Source: Magnetococcales bacterium
GTDB lineage: Bacteria; Pseudomonadota; Magnetococcia; Magnetococcales; DC0425bin3
NCBI GenBank assembly: GCA_015231175.1
Contig: JADGBZ010000020.1
Coordinates: 1-45,144, forward strand
Direction of reading: 5' to 3'
Length of the DNA stretch: 45,144 nt
Positions 8,950 to 17,383 of the stretch are shown here, one piece after another. Numbering within the stretch: the stretch's first letter is position 1; each line of letters begins with the position of its first letter. The notes under the pieces were generated by a model, which worked only from the letters and a program-made list of their open reading frames with translations, ran no database searches and was not told the DNA's origin. The position numbers and the translations under genes are program-made.

Positions 8950-9399
8950 TCAGGAACCGGAAAGGGCGGTTTTGACCAGGGCGGAGATTTGACCCAGGTC
9001 AGCCCGTCCGGCCACCCGATCTTTCAAAATTTTCATGACACGTCCCATATCCTTGGGGCTGTTGGCTCCACTTGCCGAGATGACCTGTTTGACGAGCGCC
9101 GCCAGATCATCCGCTGCCATCATTTGGGGCAGATAGGACTCCAGGAGGCTGGCTTCGCGTTCTTCGCGTTCGGCCTGCTCTTCCCGACCTGCCTGGCGGA
9201 AAGCCGCGACAGACTCCCGGCGCTGCTTGATCAAGGTGCGTATGACGCCATACATGGCCGCTTCGCCGGTATCCGTCTGGCCAGACTTGTCGAGATTGAG
9301 GAGAGCGGCCCGCAACATGCGGATGGCAGAGAGGCGTTCCGCATCCTGTGCCTTCATGGCCTCTTTCAAATCCTGGGTGATACGCTGGCGAAGATCCAT
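8950..9399 (-). CDS. GatB/YqeY domain protein
   Basis: A 149-residue protein of the YqeY family, related to the C-terminal tRNA-binding domain of GatB amidotransferase subunits. Typical features are the start MDLRQRITQDLKEAMKAQD, the RMLRAAL helix, the EREASLLESYLPQ segment and the KDMGRVMKILKDRVAGRAD ending. The ATG is chosen because it has an AAGAGG site 5 bases upstream and gives the family start; 24 further upstream codons are unsupported. The family role is unclear but it is commonly found directly ahead of dnaG, as here. Confidence 0.92.
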   Translation of the reverse strand: MDLRQRITQDLKEAMKAQDAERLSAIRMLRAALLNLDKSGQTDTGEAAMYGVIRTLIKQRRESVAAFRQAGREEQAEREEREASLLESYLPQMMAADDLAALVKQVISASGANSPKDMGRVMKILKDRVAGRADLGQISALVKTALSGS

Positions 9400-9768
9400 A
9401 ACCTCTTGCCTTTTGCCCTCGTGAAGAAATATACAGGGCTGCACTGGTAAGGTGGCTGAGTCAGGCCGCATCCGGCAGCGGCAACCCCCGGCGACAACTC
9501 CGGCCTGATGCGCACTGCCAACAGGGTGGAAGCTTCAGGCTCCGTCGGCTCTGGGCGGTTCAGAATCTGCGATATTCTGCAATTCTTGAGCCATAATTGT
9601 TTCTCTTAAAGCACAAAAGCCCCTCTCCAGGGGCTTCCAATGAACCCCCTTGTCTACTCCCCCTTGTCAAGTTTGTCAAGTTTTTTAAGGAAGACCGGAG
9701 CCGCACCAAAGGTGGCTCCGGTCAAATTCCGGGGACGGGACAAAGTCACGCGCCCGGCGCCCACCAAA
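9400..9768. other. Noncoding region upstream of yqeY
   Basis: This 370-base gap should hold the promoter of yqeY-dnaG-rpoD. A 6-bp inverted repeat CAGAAT-7-ATTCTG lies at 9561-9579 and may be regulatory. A TATATT box at about 9428-9433 (minus strand) has no good -35 partner. The upstream part carries the hairpin at 9617-9636. There is no rpsU gene and no convincing coding frame. Confidence 0.5.
9617..9640 (-). terminator. Hairpin terminator downstream of the Ala/Pro-rich gene
   Basis: Minus-strand AAGCCCC, a six-base loop and GGGGCTTTT form a 7-bp stem with a short T run. It lies 130 bases beyond the stop of the minus-strand gene ending at 9769 and separates it from yqeY. Confidence 0.65.
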
Positions 9769-10281
9769 CTACCGGCGCTTCCAGGTCTCTGGGCTGAGGA
9801 AATCCTCTCCCTGCTCAATGCAATGTCCCTTCCAACCGGTTGTGCCATCCGGTTGCATCAAGCAAATAGTCGGCTTCTTCTCGTCCGCATAGGCTATGCC
9901 CATCACACCGCCAAGTTGGAACGCAACGCCCTTACTCTTACCTTCAGAATCCTGATAATTGACGTGAAAGGCCTCCCCTTTTTTGGTCACGCTGACGACG
10001 CCCTCAAACTTGCTCTTGTCTACGGCATCAACCCCAGTTACATCGTAACTTCCGGCAATATCGGCTGAAACGGCAGGGGCAGCAGCGGCGGCAGGGGCAG
10101 CAGCGGCGGCAGGGGCAGCAGCGGCGGCAGCAGCAGGAGCGGCAGCAGCAGGAGCGGCGGCAGGAGCGGCAGCAGGAGCGGCAGGAGCATCAGCGGCATC
10201 AACCCATGCCGGCATCGCATAAAGCCCCAGTGACAAAATTGCGGCAATCGAACAAAGCCGGGATTTTTGAATGCGCGTCAT
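9769..10281 (-). CDS. Exported Ala/Pro-rich protein
   Basis: A 170-residue protein starting at ATG with a GGGAGGA site 8 bases upstream. Residues 1-28 form a signal peptide (MTRIQKSR, hydrophobic stretch, AWVDAADA cleavage region). A low-complexity Ala/Pro linker of about 45 residues follows, made of AAPAAA-type units encoded by short GGCAGCAGC-like repeats. The C-terminal 95 residues form a compact domain beginning SYDVTGVD and ending near EDFLSPETWK, with alternating beta-strand pattern. The layout suggests a periplasmic domain held away from the export site by a flexible linker. I do not recognise the domain with certainty. Confidence 0.75.
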   Translation of the reverse strand: MTRIQKSRLCSIAAILSLGLYAMPAWVDAADAPAAPAAAPAAAPAAAAPAAAAAAAPAAAAAPAAAAAPAVSADIAGSYDVTGVDAVDKSKFEGVVSVTKKGEAFHVNYQDSEGKSKGVAFQLGGVMGIAYADEKKPTICLMQPDGTTGWKGHCIEQGEDFLSPETWKRR

Positions 10282-10564
10282 AAAAAGTATCCTCCCGTTG
10301 CATGGAAAATGTGGAACAACACCTCGAAAAATCGAAACCTGGCAAGGAATCAACGAAGCAATCAACCGATGCACCGGCGCATTCTGGCACGACAACACAC
10401 GCTTCAACAACCCCCGCCGATCCCGCCTGGTTGCCTTCGCAGGCGTCCTGGTCACGAACGCGGAGAGCACGATCACGGCGATTCAGTGAACATCTGCCCC
10501 TCTTGTCGCCGCAGCAGGACAAGACCACATGACGGGATGCCGGATGCAGCGATACAATTCTGTT

Positions 10565-11488
10565 CTACACTGGACTGAAAGCCTGCATAATGATCTTGCC
10601 AATCTCTGCAACGACCAGGTCACGGGACGCACCCTTGAGAGGCGATTCCGTATGGTAGACAGCAACGGCGATCGGTGCAGCATGGGGGGGCAGCATGATC
10701 CCGATATCGTTCCGGGTGCCATTGTCGCCTGACCCGGACTTGTCGCCTACATGCCAGTCACTCGGAAGTTTGGCTCGCAGGAGCGTACCGGTTATGGGGC
10801 TGTCCAGCAGCCAACCCTTGAGTCGTTCGCGCGATGCGTCGGACAGAGCCTTCCCGCAAAGCAGGCGGATGACGTTTTGCACCATGGCCTCTGGCGTTGT
10901 GGTATCGCGCTCATCGCCAGTCAAGGCGCTGTTCATATCGGGTTCACTGCGATCCAATCGCGTCGTTTCATCTCCAAGGGAACGGATGTATCTGGTCCAA
11001 CCCGCAGGACCACCCATCAATCCGAGCAACAAATTTGCAGCAGTATTATCGCTCCAGGTCGCCGCAGCCATGCAAACGTCTTCGAGCGTCATGAATCCAG
11101 CCGCAACGCTCTTGCGTGCAATCGGCGCATACTCCAGCACCTCCGCCTGGCTGAATGGAATGCGCTGGTCCAGTTTCAAGTATCCCCTGTCCACTAGGCT
11201 CAGGATCGCTGCGGCAGAGATCAATTTGTGGGTACTGCACATTGCAAAACGTTCGGTCGGACGCAACGCAATTCTGCCCCCCGACCCGGTGTCCAGTGCG
11301 ACCACACCCAACCTGCCGCCACTCTTCGCCGCAACGGCGGCGATGGCTTCCTGGGCCTGATCCACTCTTGCAGCGGATACGGACGCTGGCATGGCCGATG
11401 CCAGCCTGGCATGAAACCCTGTCACTCCATAAGCAGCGCCGGCCATGATCGCCATGGCGAAACGTCGCCGCGTGAGAGACATGGTCAT
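10565..11488 (-). CDS. Class A beta-lactamase, Tat-exported
   Basis: A 307-residue serine beta-lactamase that should hydrolyse the beta-lactam ring in the periplasm. The N-terminus LTRRRFAM is a twin-arginine signal with a likely cleavage after ASA near residue 32. Catalytic motifs are complete and correctly spaced: STHK (Ser85, Lys88), SDN (146-148), EPDMN (Glu182, Asn186, the omega-loop Glu166 and Asn170 equivalents) and KSG (250-252). A Cys precedes the active serine, as in several environmental and carbapenem-hydrolysing enzymes, but the position after KSG that forms the disulfide in KPC-type enzymes is Gly here. The substrate range cannot be read from sequence. It has a good AAGGAT ribosome site. 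No mobile element is adjacent, so it looks chromosomal and intrinsic. Confidence 0.95.
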   Translation of the reverse strand: MTMSLTRRRFAMAIMAGAAYGVTGFHARLASAMPASVSAARVDQAQEAIAAVAAKSGGRLGVVALDTGSGGRIALRPTERFAMCSTHKLISAAAILSLVDRGYLKLDQRIPFSQAEVLEYAPIARKSVAAGFMTLEDVCMAAATWSDNTAANLLLGLMGGPAGWTRYIRSLGDETTRLDRSEPDMNSALTGDERDTTTPEAMVQNVIRLLCGKALSDASRERLKGWLLDSPITGTLLRAKLPSDWHVGDKSGSGDNGTRNDIGIMLPPHAAPIAVAVYHTESPLKGASRDLVVAEIGKIIMQAFSPV

Positions 11489-11597
11489 GCAAGATCCTTC
11501 CCTCTTCGATGCCGAACCGCATCCATTTTGAAAAACATCGCTTTATTCGTTGCCGGGCAATGAAAGGCTGCCGGGCCGGAAACATGACAAGCCTCTT

Positions 11598-12416
11598 TCA
11601 TGGCGATTTCCGGGTCGGAATGTCCAGGACAACCCGGCGATTCTGGGCCCGGCCAACAGGGGTATCATTCGTGGCGACAGGTTGGGTCAGGCCAAACCCG
11701 GCAGCCTGCATACGCCCGGTGACCACCCCTTGCGCCACCAGGTGATTCAGTACAGCCTTGGCCCGTTTCAAGGAGAGATCCTGGTTGAACATCTCACCGC
11801 CCACGTTGTCGGTATGCCCTTGGATTGTCACACGCAAATCGGCATTCCGCTTGAGAATATCGACCACGTTGCGCAAACTCTCGTGGGTATGCGCGGGAAT
11901 GGTCCAGGATCCCGTGGCAAAATTCAAATTGGGTATGACCCAGCAACCCCGGGCGTCGACAACAGCCCCGATCGGCGTTCCCGGGCAGGCGTCCAGATGA
12001 TCCAGAACTCCATCCCCATCGCTGTCCAGGGGGCACCCCACTTTGTCGACAGCAACCCCATGAGGCGTATTCGGGCACTGGTCCTGGTCATCGATGACAC
12101 CATCACCATCGCTGTCGCGTGGACACCCCACAGCATCCACGGGAACACCATAGGGCGTACCCGGGCAACGATCATCATTTTCCAGCACGCCATCCCGGTC
12201 GCTGTCGATGGCACAACCGCGATTGTCGACCGCCGCTCCCGGAGGGGTTGGCGGGCAGTGATCACGCACCAGGGGAGTCTTATCCTGGTCCACATCGCTC
12301 CGACGCCAGTCGTCTCCCGCCTGCGAAGGATTGGGCGGGGCCGGATGACAGGCCGCCGTGAGAAGAGCCGATAACAGCCATGCTCCCAACAAAACCTTCC
12401 GGCTCGGCGTGACCAT
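11598..12416 (-). CDS. OmpA-family lipoprotein with thrombospondin type 3 repeats
   Basis: A 272-residue outer-membrane protein. The signal ends in LLTAAC with Cys23 as the probable lipidated residue, although the -3 position is not classical. Three 30-residue TSP3-like repeats follow (DSDRDGV, DSDGDGV, DSDGDGV with CPGTP/CPNTP and VGCP), preceded by a partial one; their Asp clusters should bind calcium. The C-terminal OmpA domain (about residues 165-268) has the peptidoglycan-binding signature TIQGHTDNVG and LSLKRAKAVLNHLV and ends NRRVVLDI. The family links outer membrane and cell wall. A GGAG site lies 7 bases before the ATG. Confidence 0.93.
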   Translation of the reverse strand: MVTPSRKVLLGAWLLSALLTAACHPAPPNPSQAGDDWRRSDVDQDKTPLVRDHCPPTPPGAAVDNRGCAIDSDRDGVLENDDRCPGTPYGVPVDAVGCPRDSDGDGVIDDQDQCPNTPHGVAVDKVGCPLDSDGDGVLDHLDACPGTPIGAVVDARGCWVIPNLNFATGSWTIPAHTHESLRNVVDILKRNADLRVTIQGHTDNVGGEMFNQDLSLKRAKAVLNHLVAQGVVTGRMQAAGFGLTQPVATNDTPVGRAQNRRVVLDIPTRKSP

Positions 12417-12667
12417 GCAGTGACTCCATGCGTGCTAAACGACAAGGTTGAACAGGGCTGTGGGATACTCCCTGATTTGGCCCTTACGGTCAAGCCTGTT
12501 GAGCCACTCTTTTTTGCCTCTGTTGATCACGGCCCCCCTGTTCGACGAATCCCGATATCCACATCAGCTTCGTGGAACACAGTCTTGAAGGGCGGGTGAG
12601 ATCCGCCAGACAATCCATTCTGGAACGACTGAAGCCCTGTGCGAACCGGATCCCGTTTCCGAATCGA

Positions 12668-13699
12668 TCACCCGCCAGCCTGTTTTCGATACATGGTTGC
12701 CAGCGGATGCCCCGGCTGCAAAGCCAGAATACGGTCAAAATCGGCCAGGGCTTCCCTGGAACGTCCCAACCTGGATGCGGCCATGCCCCGCCGCAGAAGA
12801 TATTCAATCTGGTCGGATCGTAAAGTCACAGCCTTGTCAAAAGCTTCCCATGCGGCCTGATAGTGTTCTCTGCCAAACAGGATGAGACCCCGACTGAAAT
12901 GGGCTGGAGCGGCATCGGGCTGAAGGTTAACCGCCCGGTCAAAATCCGCCAGTGCCGGATCATTCTGTCCCATCTTTTGGTAAAGTTCGGCGCGGCTTAC
13001 ATGGGCCTGGAACGAACCGGGAGCCAAGGTGATCGCCCGGGTATAGTCGGCGATGGCCTGGGCGTTGTTGCCCAGTTTTTGGGCCAAATCCGCCCGGGCC
13101 AGGAGTGGATCACTCTCCTCGGGGTTCAACCTGATCAGGTGTCCCAGGTCGGTGAGTGCCTGCTCGGGACGTTGCATGCCCACCCAAGCATGCGCCCGTT
13201 CTTTCAGCAACGACACGTTGTCCGGCTCAAGAGCGATGGCTTTGCTCAAATCACGTACCCTGGCCTCGGGATTGCCTTTGCGGTCCCAGTATTCGGCACG
13301 GCGCAGCAGCGGATTGATGTCACCCGGATGTGCTGCGACATCGCGATTGTACAAATCCAGTGCAACTCCGTAGTCCCTGTTGGCCAACTCCCTGCGACCC
13401 ATCCTTTCAAGGACCATGGCCCGGTTCTCAAAGGCCCGGGCCAACCAAAAGGGTTTCCGGGCAATGACAAAGGCAAATTTTTGTTCGGCATCCTTGACTT
13501 GTTCCAATTCCAGGGAATAGAGGCCACTGACCCAGACGTTGCGCAATTCCTGATCCGTTACCTCCTCACTCCGGGATGCAACAGCGCTCTCTTGCGCCTC
13601 CGCCATGCCTCCTGGCAAACAGGCAAGAGCCATCGTCAGAAGAAACATCCCTTGCAGGAAAGAGGGGAAAAGCCTTTGGCGATCGTGCATATGGAACAT
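12668..13699 (-). CDS. Exported TPR-repeat protein
   Basis: A 343-residue protein. Residues 1-36 are a signal peptide (QGMFLLTMALACLPGGMAEA). The rest is made of about seven tetratricopeptide repeats of 34 residues with the usual pattern, for example PLLARADLAQKLGNNAQAIADY and AHFSRGLILFGREHYQAAWEAF. TPR solenoids mediate protein-protein contacts, here in the periplasm. The ATG at 13699 starts the signal peptide; a second ATG three codons later is possible and neither has a strong ribosome site. It follows the decaheme cytochrome gene by about 220 bases on the same strand. A functional link with it is possible but unproven. Confidence 0.85.
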   Translation of the reverse strand: MFHMHDRQRLFPSFLQGMFLLTMALACLPGGMAEAQESAVASRSEEVTDQELRNVWVSGLYSLELEQVKDAEQKFAFVIARKPFWLARAFENRAMVLERMGRRELANRDYGVALDLYNRDVAAHPGDINPLLRRAEYWDRKGNPEARVRDLSKAIALEPDNVSLLKERAHAWVGMQRPEQALTDLGHLIRLNPEESDPLLARADLAQKLGNNAQAIADYTRAITLAPGSFQAHVSRAELYQKMGQNDPALADFDRAVNLQPDAAPAHFSRGLILFGREHYQAAWEAFDKAVTLRSDQIEYLLRRGMAASRLGRSREALADFDRILALQPGHPLATMYRKQAGG

Positions 13700-13917
13700 G
13701 ATGACAGCCGATTTATCCAAAAGTCGAAACAGCCCAAAAAAAAGGAAACGGATCCCCTCCCTGCCCTGCCCTGCCCTGCCGGGTATACCTGATATCCGCC
13801 AAACGAGACCGGAGAGCCAAACGAGGCCCAGAAAACTCAAGAGATCCGAGCACCGCCCCGGGGCTATTCTATCATATCGAATGTCGAGATTTGAAGTGGG
13901 TATATTTCCAACCCGAC

Positions 13918-16197
13918 TCACGGTGGGGAAGGTTTTGCCGGAGGTCTGGGCGTCACGGATTTTATTCCCACGTGATAGTTGTGGCATTCAAGGCAGGCAT
14001 CGCCTGCCTTGTTTGGCCGGTGACACTTGGAACAGGCACTCTTCTCCAATTGGGCAAAGCCGCTCAGGACGACGGGGAGTTGCCCTGCCGGACTGCCTTG
14101 GGCAAGGGTTTTGGAGAAGGGGTGGCAATCCTGGCACCGGGGTACCAGGCTCTGATGTGCCCGGTGAGAAAATTTGCGGAACCCTTTGGCATGGGGGTGG
14201 CTGACGCGCCCCTGCCAGACGGGAAAGGCCTGTTCGGAATCCGTGCTGGAACCAAAGTGACACTTGCCGCATTGTCCTGTGGCCTTTTCGGAGACAAACA
14301 TTTGAAAAAGGCGCTGCGCCGCCGCAGAAGCGTTTCGCCGGAAAAAGAGCGTGTCCAACCAGGCGCGCAGGAAACCATCTTCGTGACCGGTCGGCAGATA
14401 GTAGAGTGAAAAACCCTCCCGATACCATCCGCCCCCCTCGATCCAGGCATCACCCGCGAGAGGCCGCAGGGCAGGCGCCAAACCTGTCACCGGAGTATCA
14501 CGCCGGGTTCCTGGCTTCTTCCCGGAAATGGCGTTCTCCTTGTCATCACCCAGGAGCCCCCCTTTGTCATCACCCAGGAACAGCCCCCCCTTGTCACCCG
14601 AAAGTTCTCCCTGACCACCACCAGTCAGCCCCTTCTGCTGGCCAGAGGCATCTTTGGTTCCAACTTCGGGTTTGCTCCCACCCGCAGCGACCGGCGCGGG
14701 AAGCAAAACGGAATCCGCAACTGGAATGGGAACGGGTTTTCCCTGGCGATGCAGTGCGATCTCCTCCAACAGGTGGGGAAACCACTCCTTTTGGACCGAG
14801 CGGATCAACTCTGCCGACATTTGTCCGCTCAATTGCGCCAAAGAGTGATAATCAGGCCGTTCCCCCAGCAAATGCTGCAAACGATTGGCCAGCGCCGGGC
14901 GACCATGGGCCAACAAGTCAAAAACCAGCTCCTTGATGCTCCAAACCAGGGTGGAGATGGCGGTGATCTGGGCCTCCGTTGCCGAGGCAAGATTCATGGT
15001 GTCCACGTTGCTCAAAAGGGAAAAAGCTGCCATGAACTCGGGCGAACCGGAAAAAAAGCTGGGCATGAAGGGGGTCAATTCGCCATCGCTCGCCGTGGGC
15101 CACTCACCGATGGCCACCCCACGGCGCCGCAACGCATCCACATCCAAAGGCGGCAGGGAAAGGGCCTTCAACCCCTTTGGACCTGATTGAAAAACTTCAC
15201 GAATCTGGTCGATGTGACAGCTACCGCATGCTGGTTGAAAACGGATCGAGGAGACCATGTTGCCGACGTTGTTTTCAGGGTGGCACGTCTGGCAACGCTG
15301 AGGTGCCTTGTCGGCAAGTTTGCCTAAAAAATGTTTTTGAAAATGGCTCCGATGATCAAATTTGATGGAGGTCTGTTCCCGGTGGGGGTAGCCCACGAAT
15401 GGTGGGTGATCCTGGTCGAAACGAGCCGTCGCTTTGCGGTGGCAGGAGTTGCAACGATCCTGCCCCCACCAACTCTCCTGCAAGGATTGACCTTGATGCT
15501 CCTGATGACAAAGCCCACACTCCAGAGGCTTCTCATGGCCCAGATCCGAACCCAGCAAAGGCGCCGCCATGTGCAGGGTAACAGGCAAAACCGGGGGAGA
15601 AGGCCACTCGGAAACCCTGGGCTCAAGTTTTTTTAAAAACTGTGGATCCAGGCTGTGGGGCGATTGGGCATACTCCCCCAGGGGGTGGCATTTCAGGCAA
15701 CGCAAATTGTCGGGTTGAGGGTCTGATCGTCTCACAGCCAACCTGAGCCAGCTCCGCGGACCACGCTCGGCAGCCGCGTGACAGACAGAGCAATTTTCAA
15801 TGGAACTGTGAAACGGATTCAAATGCCCCGGAGAGATAAACTCCAGCACCTTGGGGCCGTAGGTCACGAAGAGGACAAGACCCAACGCAGTCAGCAAAGA
15901 CCAACGCACCAACACCCGGCGCCACCCATATAAATGGCGCAGTGGTTGGCAGGTGGGTAACGGACGACCACAATGGCCATCGGGCGATGGTCCCTCCTGA
16001 CACCCCCCCCCGGCAAAGGGGGGCCGGGCACAATACCACCTGTCACCCCGGCGAACGGGTTGACATTCGCTTTGGCCACCACAATGACCCCGTCGGTCCG
16101 GTCCAGAACGGCAGGCCTTTCCTTCCCGCGCACGACCGCAAACCCAGGCGTGACCTGGACGTTCGTAGCATTCCGGGCTCGATTGGGGGTCGTCCAT
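13918..16197 (-). CDS. Membrane-anchored decaheme cytochrome c
   Basis: A 759-residue protein with ten CxxCH heme motifs: residues 136, 167, 227, 249, 302 and 324 in the first half, and 643, 688, 722 and 735 at the end. A single transmembrane segment (about 94-116) anchors it, leaving the heme parts periplasmic. The first 90 residues, predicted cytoplasmic, hold two copies of a Cys motif, Cx2GPx3GHCGx4CQP[VL]R (29-49 and 66-87). Between the heme groups lies a 300-residue heme-free domain and a Gly/Asp-rich linker (528-556) built from a 24-base repeat. The start lies 4 bases after the cytochrome b stop. The pair probably moves electrons between the quinone pool and periplasmic partners; direction and substrate are unknown. 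Confidence 0.9.
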   Translation of the reverse strand: MDDPQSSPECYERPGHAWVCGRAREGKACRSGPDRRGHCGGQSECQPVRRGDRWYCARPPFAGGGCQEGPSPDGHCGRPLPTCQPLRHLYGWRRVLVRWSLLTALGLVLFVTYGPKVLEFISPGHLNPFHSSIENCSVCHAAAERGPRSWLRLAVRRSDPQPDNLRCLKCHPLGEYAQSPHSLDPQFLKKLEPRVSEWPSPPVLPVTLHMAAPLLGSDLGHEKPLECGLCHQEHQGQSLQESWWGQDRCNSCHRKATARFDQDHPPFVGYPHREQTSIKFDHRSHFQKHFLGKLADKAPQRCQTCHPENNVGNMVSSIRFQPACGSCHIDQIREVFQSGPKGLKALSLPPLDVDALRRRGVAIGEWPTASDGELTPFMPSFFSGSPEFMAAFSLLSNVDTMNLASATEAQITAISTLVWSIKELVFDLLAHGRPALANRLQHLLGERPDYHSLAQLSGQMSAELIRSVQKEWFPHLLEEIALHRQGKPVPIPVADSVLLPAPVAAGGSKPEVGTKDASGQQKGLTGGGQGELSGDKGGLFLGDDKGGLLGDDKENAISGKKPGTRRDTPVTGLAPALRPLAGDAWIEGGGWYREGFSLYYLPTGHEDGFLRAWLDTLFFRRNASAAAQRLFQMFVSEKATGQCGKCHFGSSTDSEQAFPVWQGRVSHPHAKGFRKFSHRAHQSLVPRCQDCHPFSKTLAQGSPAGQLPVVLSGFAQLEKSACSKCHRPNKAGDACLECHNYHVGIKSVTPRPPAKPSPP
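14541..14600. repeat. 24-bp tandem repeat inside the decaheme cytochrome gene
   Basis: The 15-base core TGTCATCACCCAGGA occurs at 14541 and 14565, each followed by a C run, with a third partial copy after it. It encodes the GGLFLGDDK/GGLLGDDK linker. The number of units may vary between strains through slippage. Confidence 0.7.
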
Positions 16198-16201
16198 GCG
16201 G

Positions 16202-17041
16202 TCAGCCCTGAAATCCCAGGACATTCAAAACGTGCCAGGCCACCAGGATCCACATGCCAAAGGTCAAGGGGAGATGAACAAGCAGCCAGATTTTCATGGC
16301 CCCCTGCAACGTGCAGTGGTAGTCCAGATCATCCTTGCGGAGGACCAACGCCTCGATACGTCCCAGCACCTCCATCTCCCGGGCATCAAGGTACCGTTCC
16401 AGGCTCTTGATCTCATTCAGGAGAACAAATCGGGAACGGTTCCAATCCAAGAGATGTTCGTGGGGGTTGCACACCCGGCTGAAAAAGTCCCGCAGGCGAA
16501 ATTCGTAAAATTCCGCCAGAGTGGTTGACCCGGTGGTATGGGCCAGGGAAACGACAGCCTGTTCCACCTCGCGCCTGGCCTCTTCCCGAAAGATGGAAAT
16601 TCGTTCCTGGATGACCTCGACGCCTCGACGGGTCAAACGTTTCGGCACATTCCTGTACAGGAGGAAGCCCACAACGCCACTGAGCGCCACGAACCAGAAA
16701 CAGAGCGCCAGGATGGTATCGAAAGCGCCACTGGGAATCCAATTGCCGACATGGAAGAAGAAGAGAGGCATGGTCACAGAACCCACCAGAATGTGCAGGC
16801 CAGTCCAACGATGCATGGCCCCAATCGGCAGCATGCTCAATCTTTTGCGAAGGGTGTGCAGAGTCAGCAGGAGAAGTGCGCCCAGCAGGATCCAGCCCGT
16901 GACATGGCTCGTGTTGCGCAGGCTGGCGCCAAGGAACCGCACCCCATAACCCATCAGGAGCAAAAACAAGATGGCAGGAAGCAACGTTCCGAACAGAAAA
17001 CGGAACAGGGGATGCCTGCGTTGCCATAGATTGCCCTTCAT
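16202..17041 (-). CDS. Membrane b-type cytochrome partner
   Basis: A 279-residue membrane protein starting at ATG with a GAGGTG site. It has about five hydrophobic helices: residues 14-34, 43-62, 78-96, 108-127 and a last one near 252-275. Histidines placed in or near helices could ligate two b hemes: His in TLHTL, MHRW, LHIL, FFFHVGNW, LLVHLPL and VAWHVLNV. A cytoplasmic coiled-coil-like stretch (about 140-240) separates the last helix. It resembles the di-heme cytochrome b subunits that pass electrons from quinol to multiheme cytochromes c. The decaheme gene starts 4 bases downstream, supporting a complex. Confidence 0.75.
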   Translation of the reverse strand: MKGNLWQRRHPLFRFLFGTLLPAILFLLLMGYGVRFLGASLRNTSHVTGWILLGALLLLTLHTLRKRLSMLPIGAMHRWTGLHILVGSVTMPLFFFHVGNWIPSGAFDTILALCFWFVALSGVVGFLLYRNVPKRLTRRGVEVIQERISIFREEARREVEQAVVSLAHTTGSTTLAEFYEFRLRDFFSRVCNPHEHLLDWNRSRFVLLNEIKSLERYLDAREMEVLGRIEALVLRKDDLDYHCTLQGAMKIWLLVHLPLTFGMWILVAWHVLNVLGFQG

Positions 17042-17383
17042 AATCACCTCGCCCGACTGCCCCCCATGGAAGCCTTTGGCAGGGCTACGCCCTGAACCCC
17101 ATGTATGGTCCACCCCGCATGCAAGGAATGAACTCTGTTCCGAACGCCAACTTTTTTCTATAGTGGAGCCCGTCGTCAAGACAATTTCATAGTGAACCCC
17201 AAAATCTGGGCAGCATGAGTGCAGTGATCCGTATTTGCCGGACTCCGTGCCTCAAAATAGCCTTGACGTCGGAATCCACTATGCTGAACGATGACAGGAA
17301 GCCCCCCTCCACCCTCGCCCGATGAAAGTCGCTGACGCAGCTTTCGCGGTAACGGCAACAGAAGAAAGCAGAAGGATCCCACA
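17042..17383. other. Divergent intergenic region
   Basis: This 340-base region separates the minus-strand cytochrome operon from the plus-strand PepSY-like gene. It contains a possible minus-strand promoter at 17157-17184 and a short copy of the interspersed repeat at 17068-17101, which includes the hairpin CAGGGC-TAC-GCCCTG. Confidence 0.5.
17157..17184 (-). promoter_or_regulatory. Possible promoter of the cytochrome b/decaheme operon
   Basis: Minus strand reads TTGTCT, a 16-base spacer and TATAGA, each matching the sigma-70 consensus at four of six positions. It lies about 115 bases ahead of the cytochrome b start. Confidence 0.35.

Noticed and set aside
9400-9768. Expected rpsU gene at the head of the dnaG operon
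   Set aside because: No short basic frame resembling ribosomal protein S21 is found between 9400 and 9768 on either strand.
10282-10564. Short plus-strand frames between the exported protein and the beta-lactamase
   Set aside because: Three overlapping frames compete, none has a ribosome site or recognisable pattern. The region is more likely the leader of the minus-strand gene; it also contains the inverted repeat CTTGTC-10-GACAAG at 10502-10523.
12490-12807. Minus-strand frame between the OmpA and TPR genes
   Set aside because: It overlaps the TPR gene end in another frame and has no coding character. The 250-base gap 12417-12667 appears noncoding.
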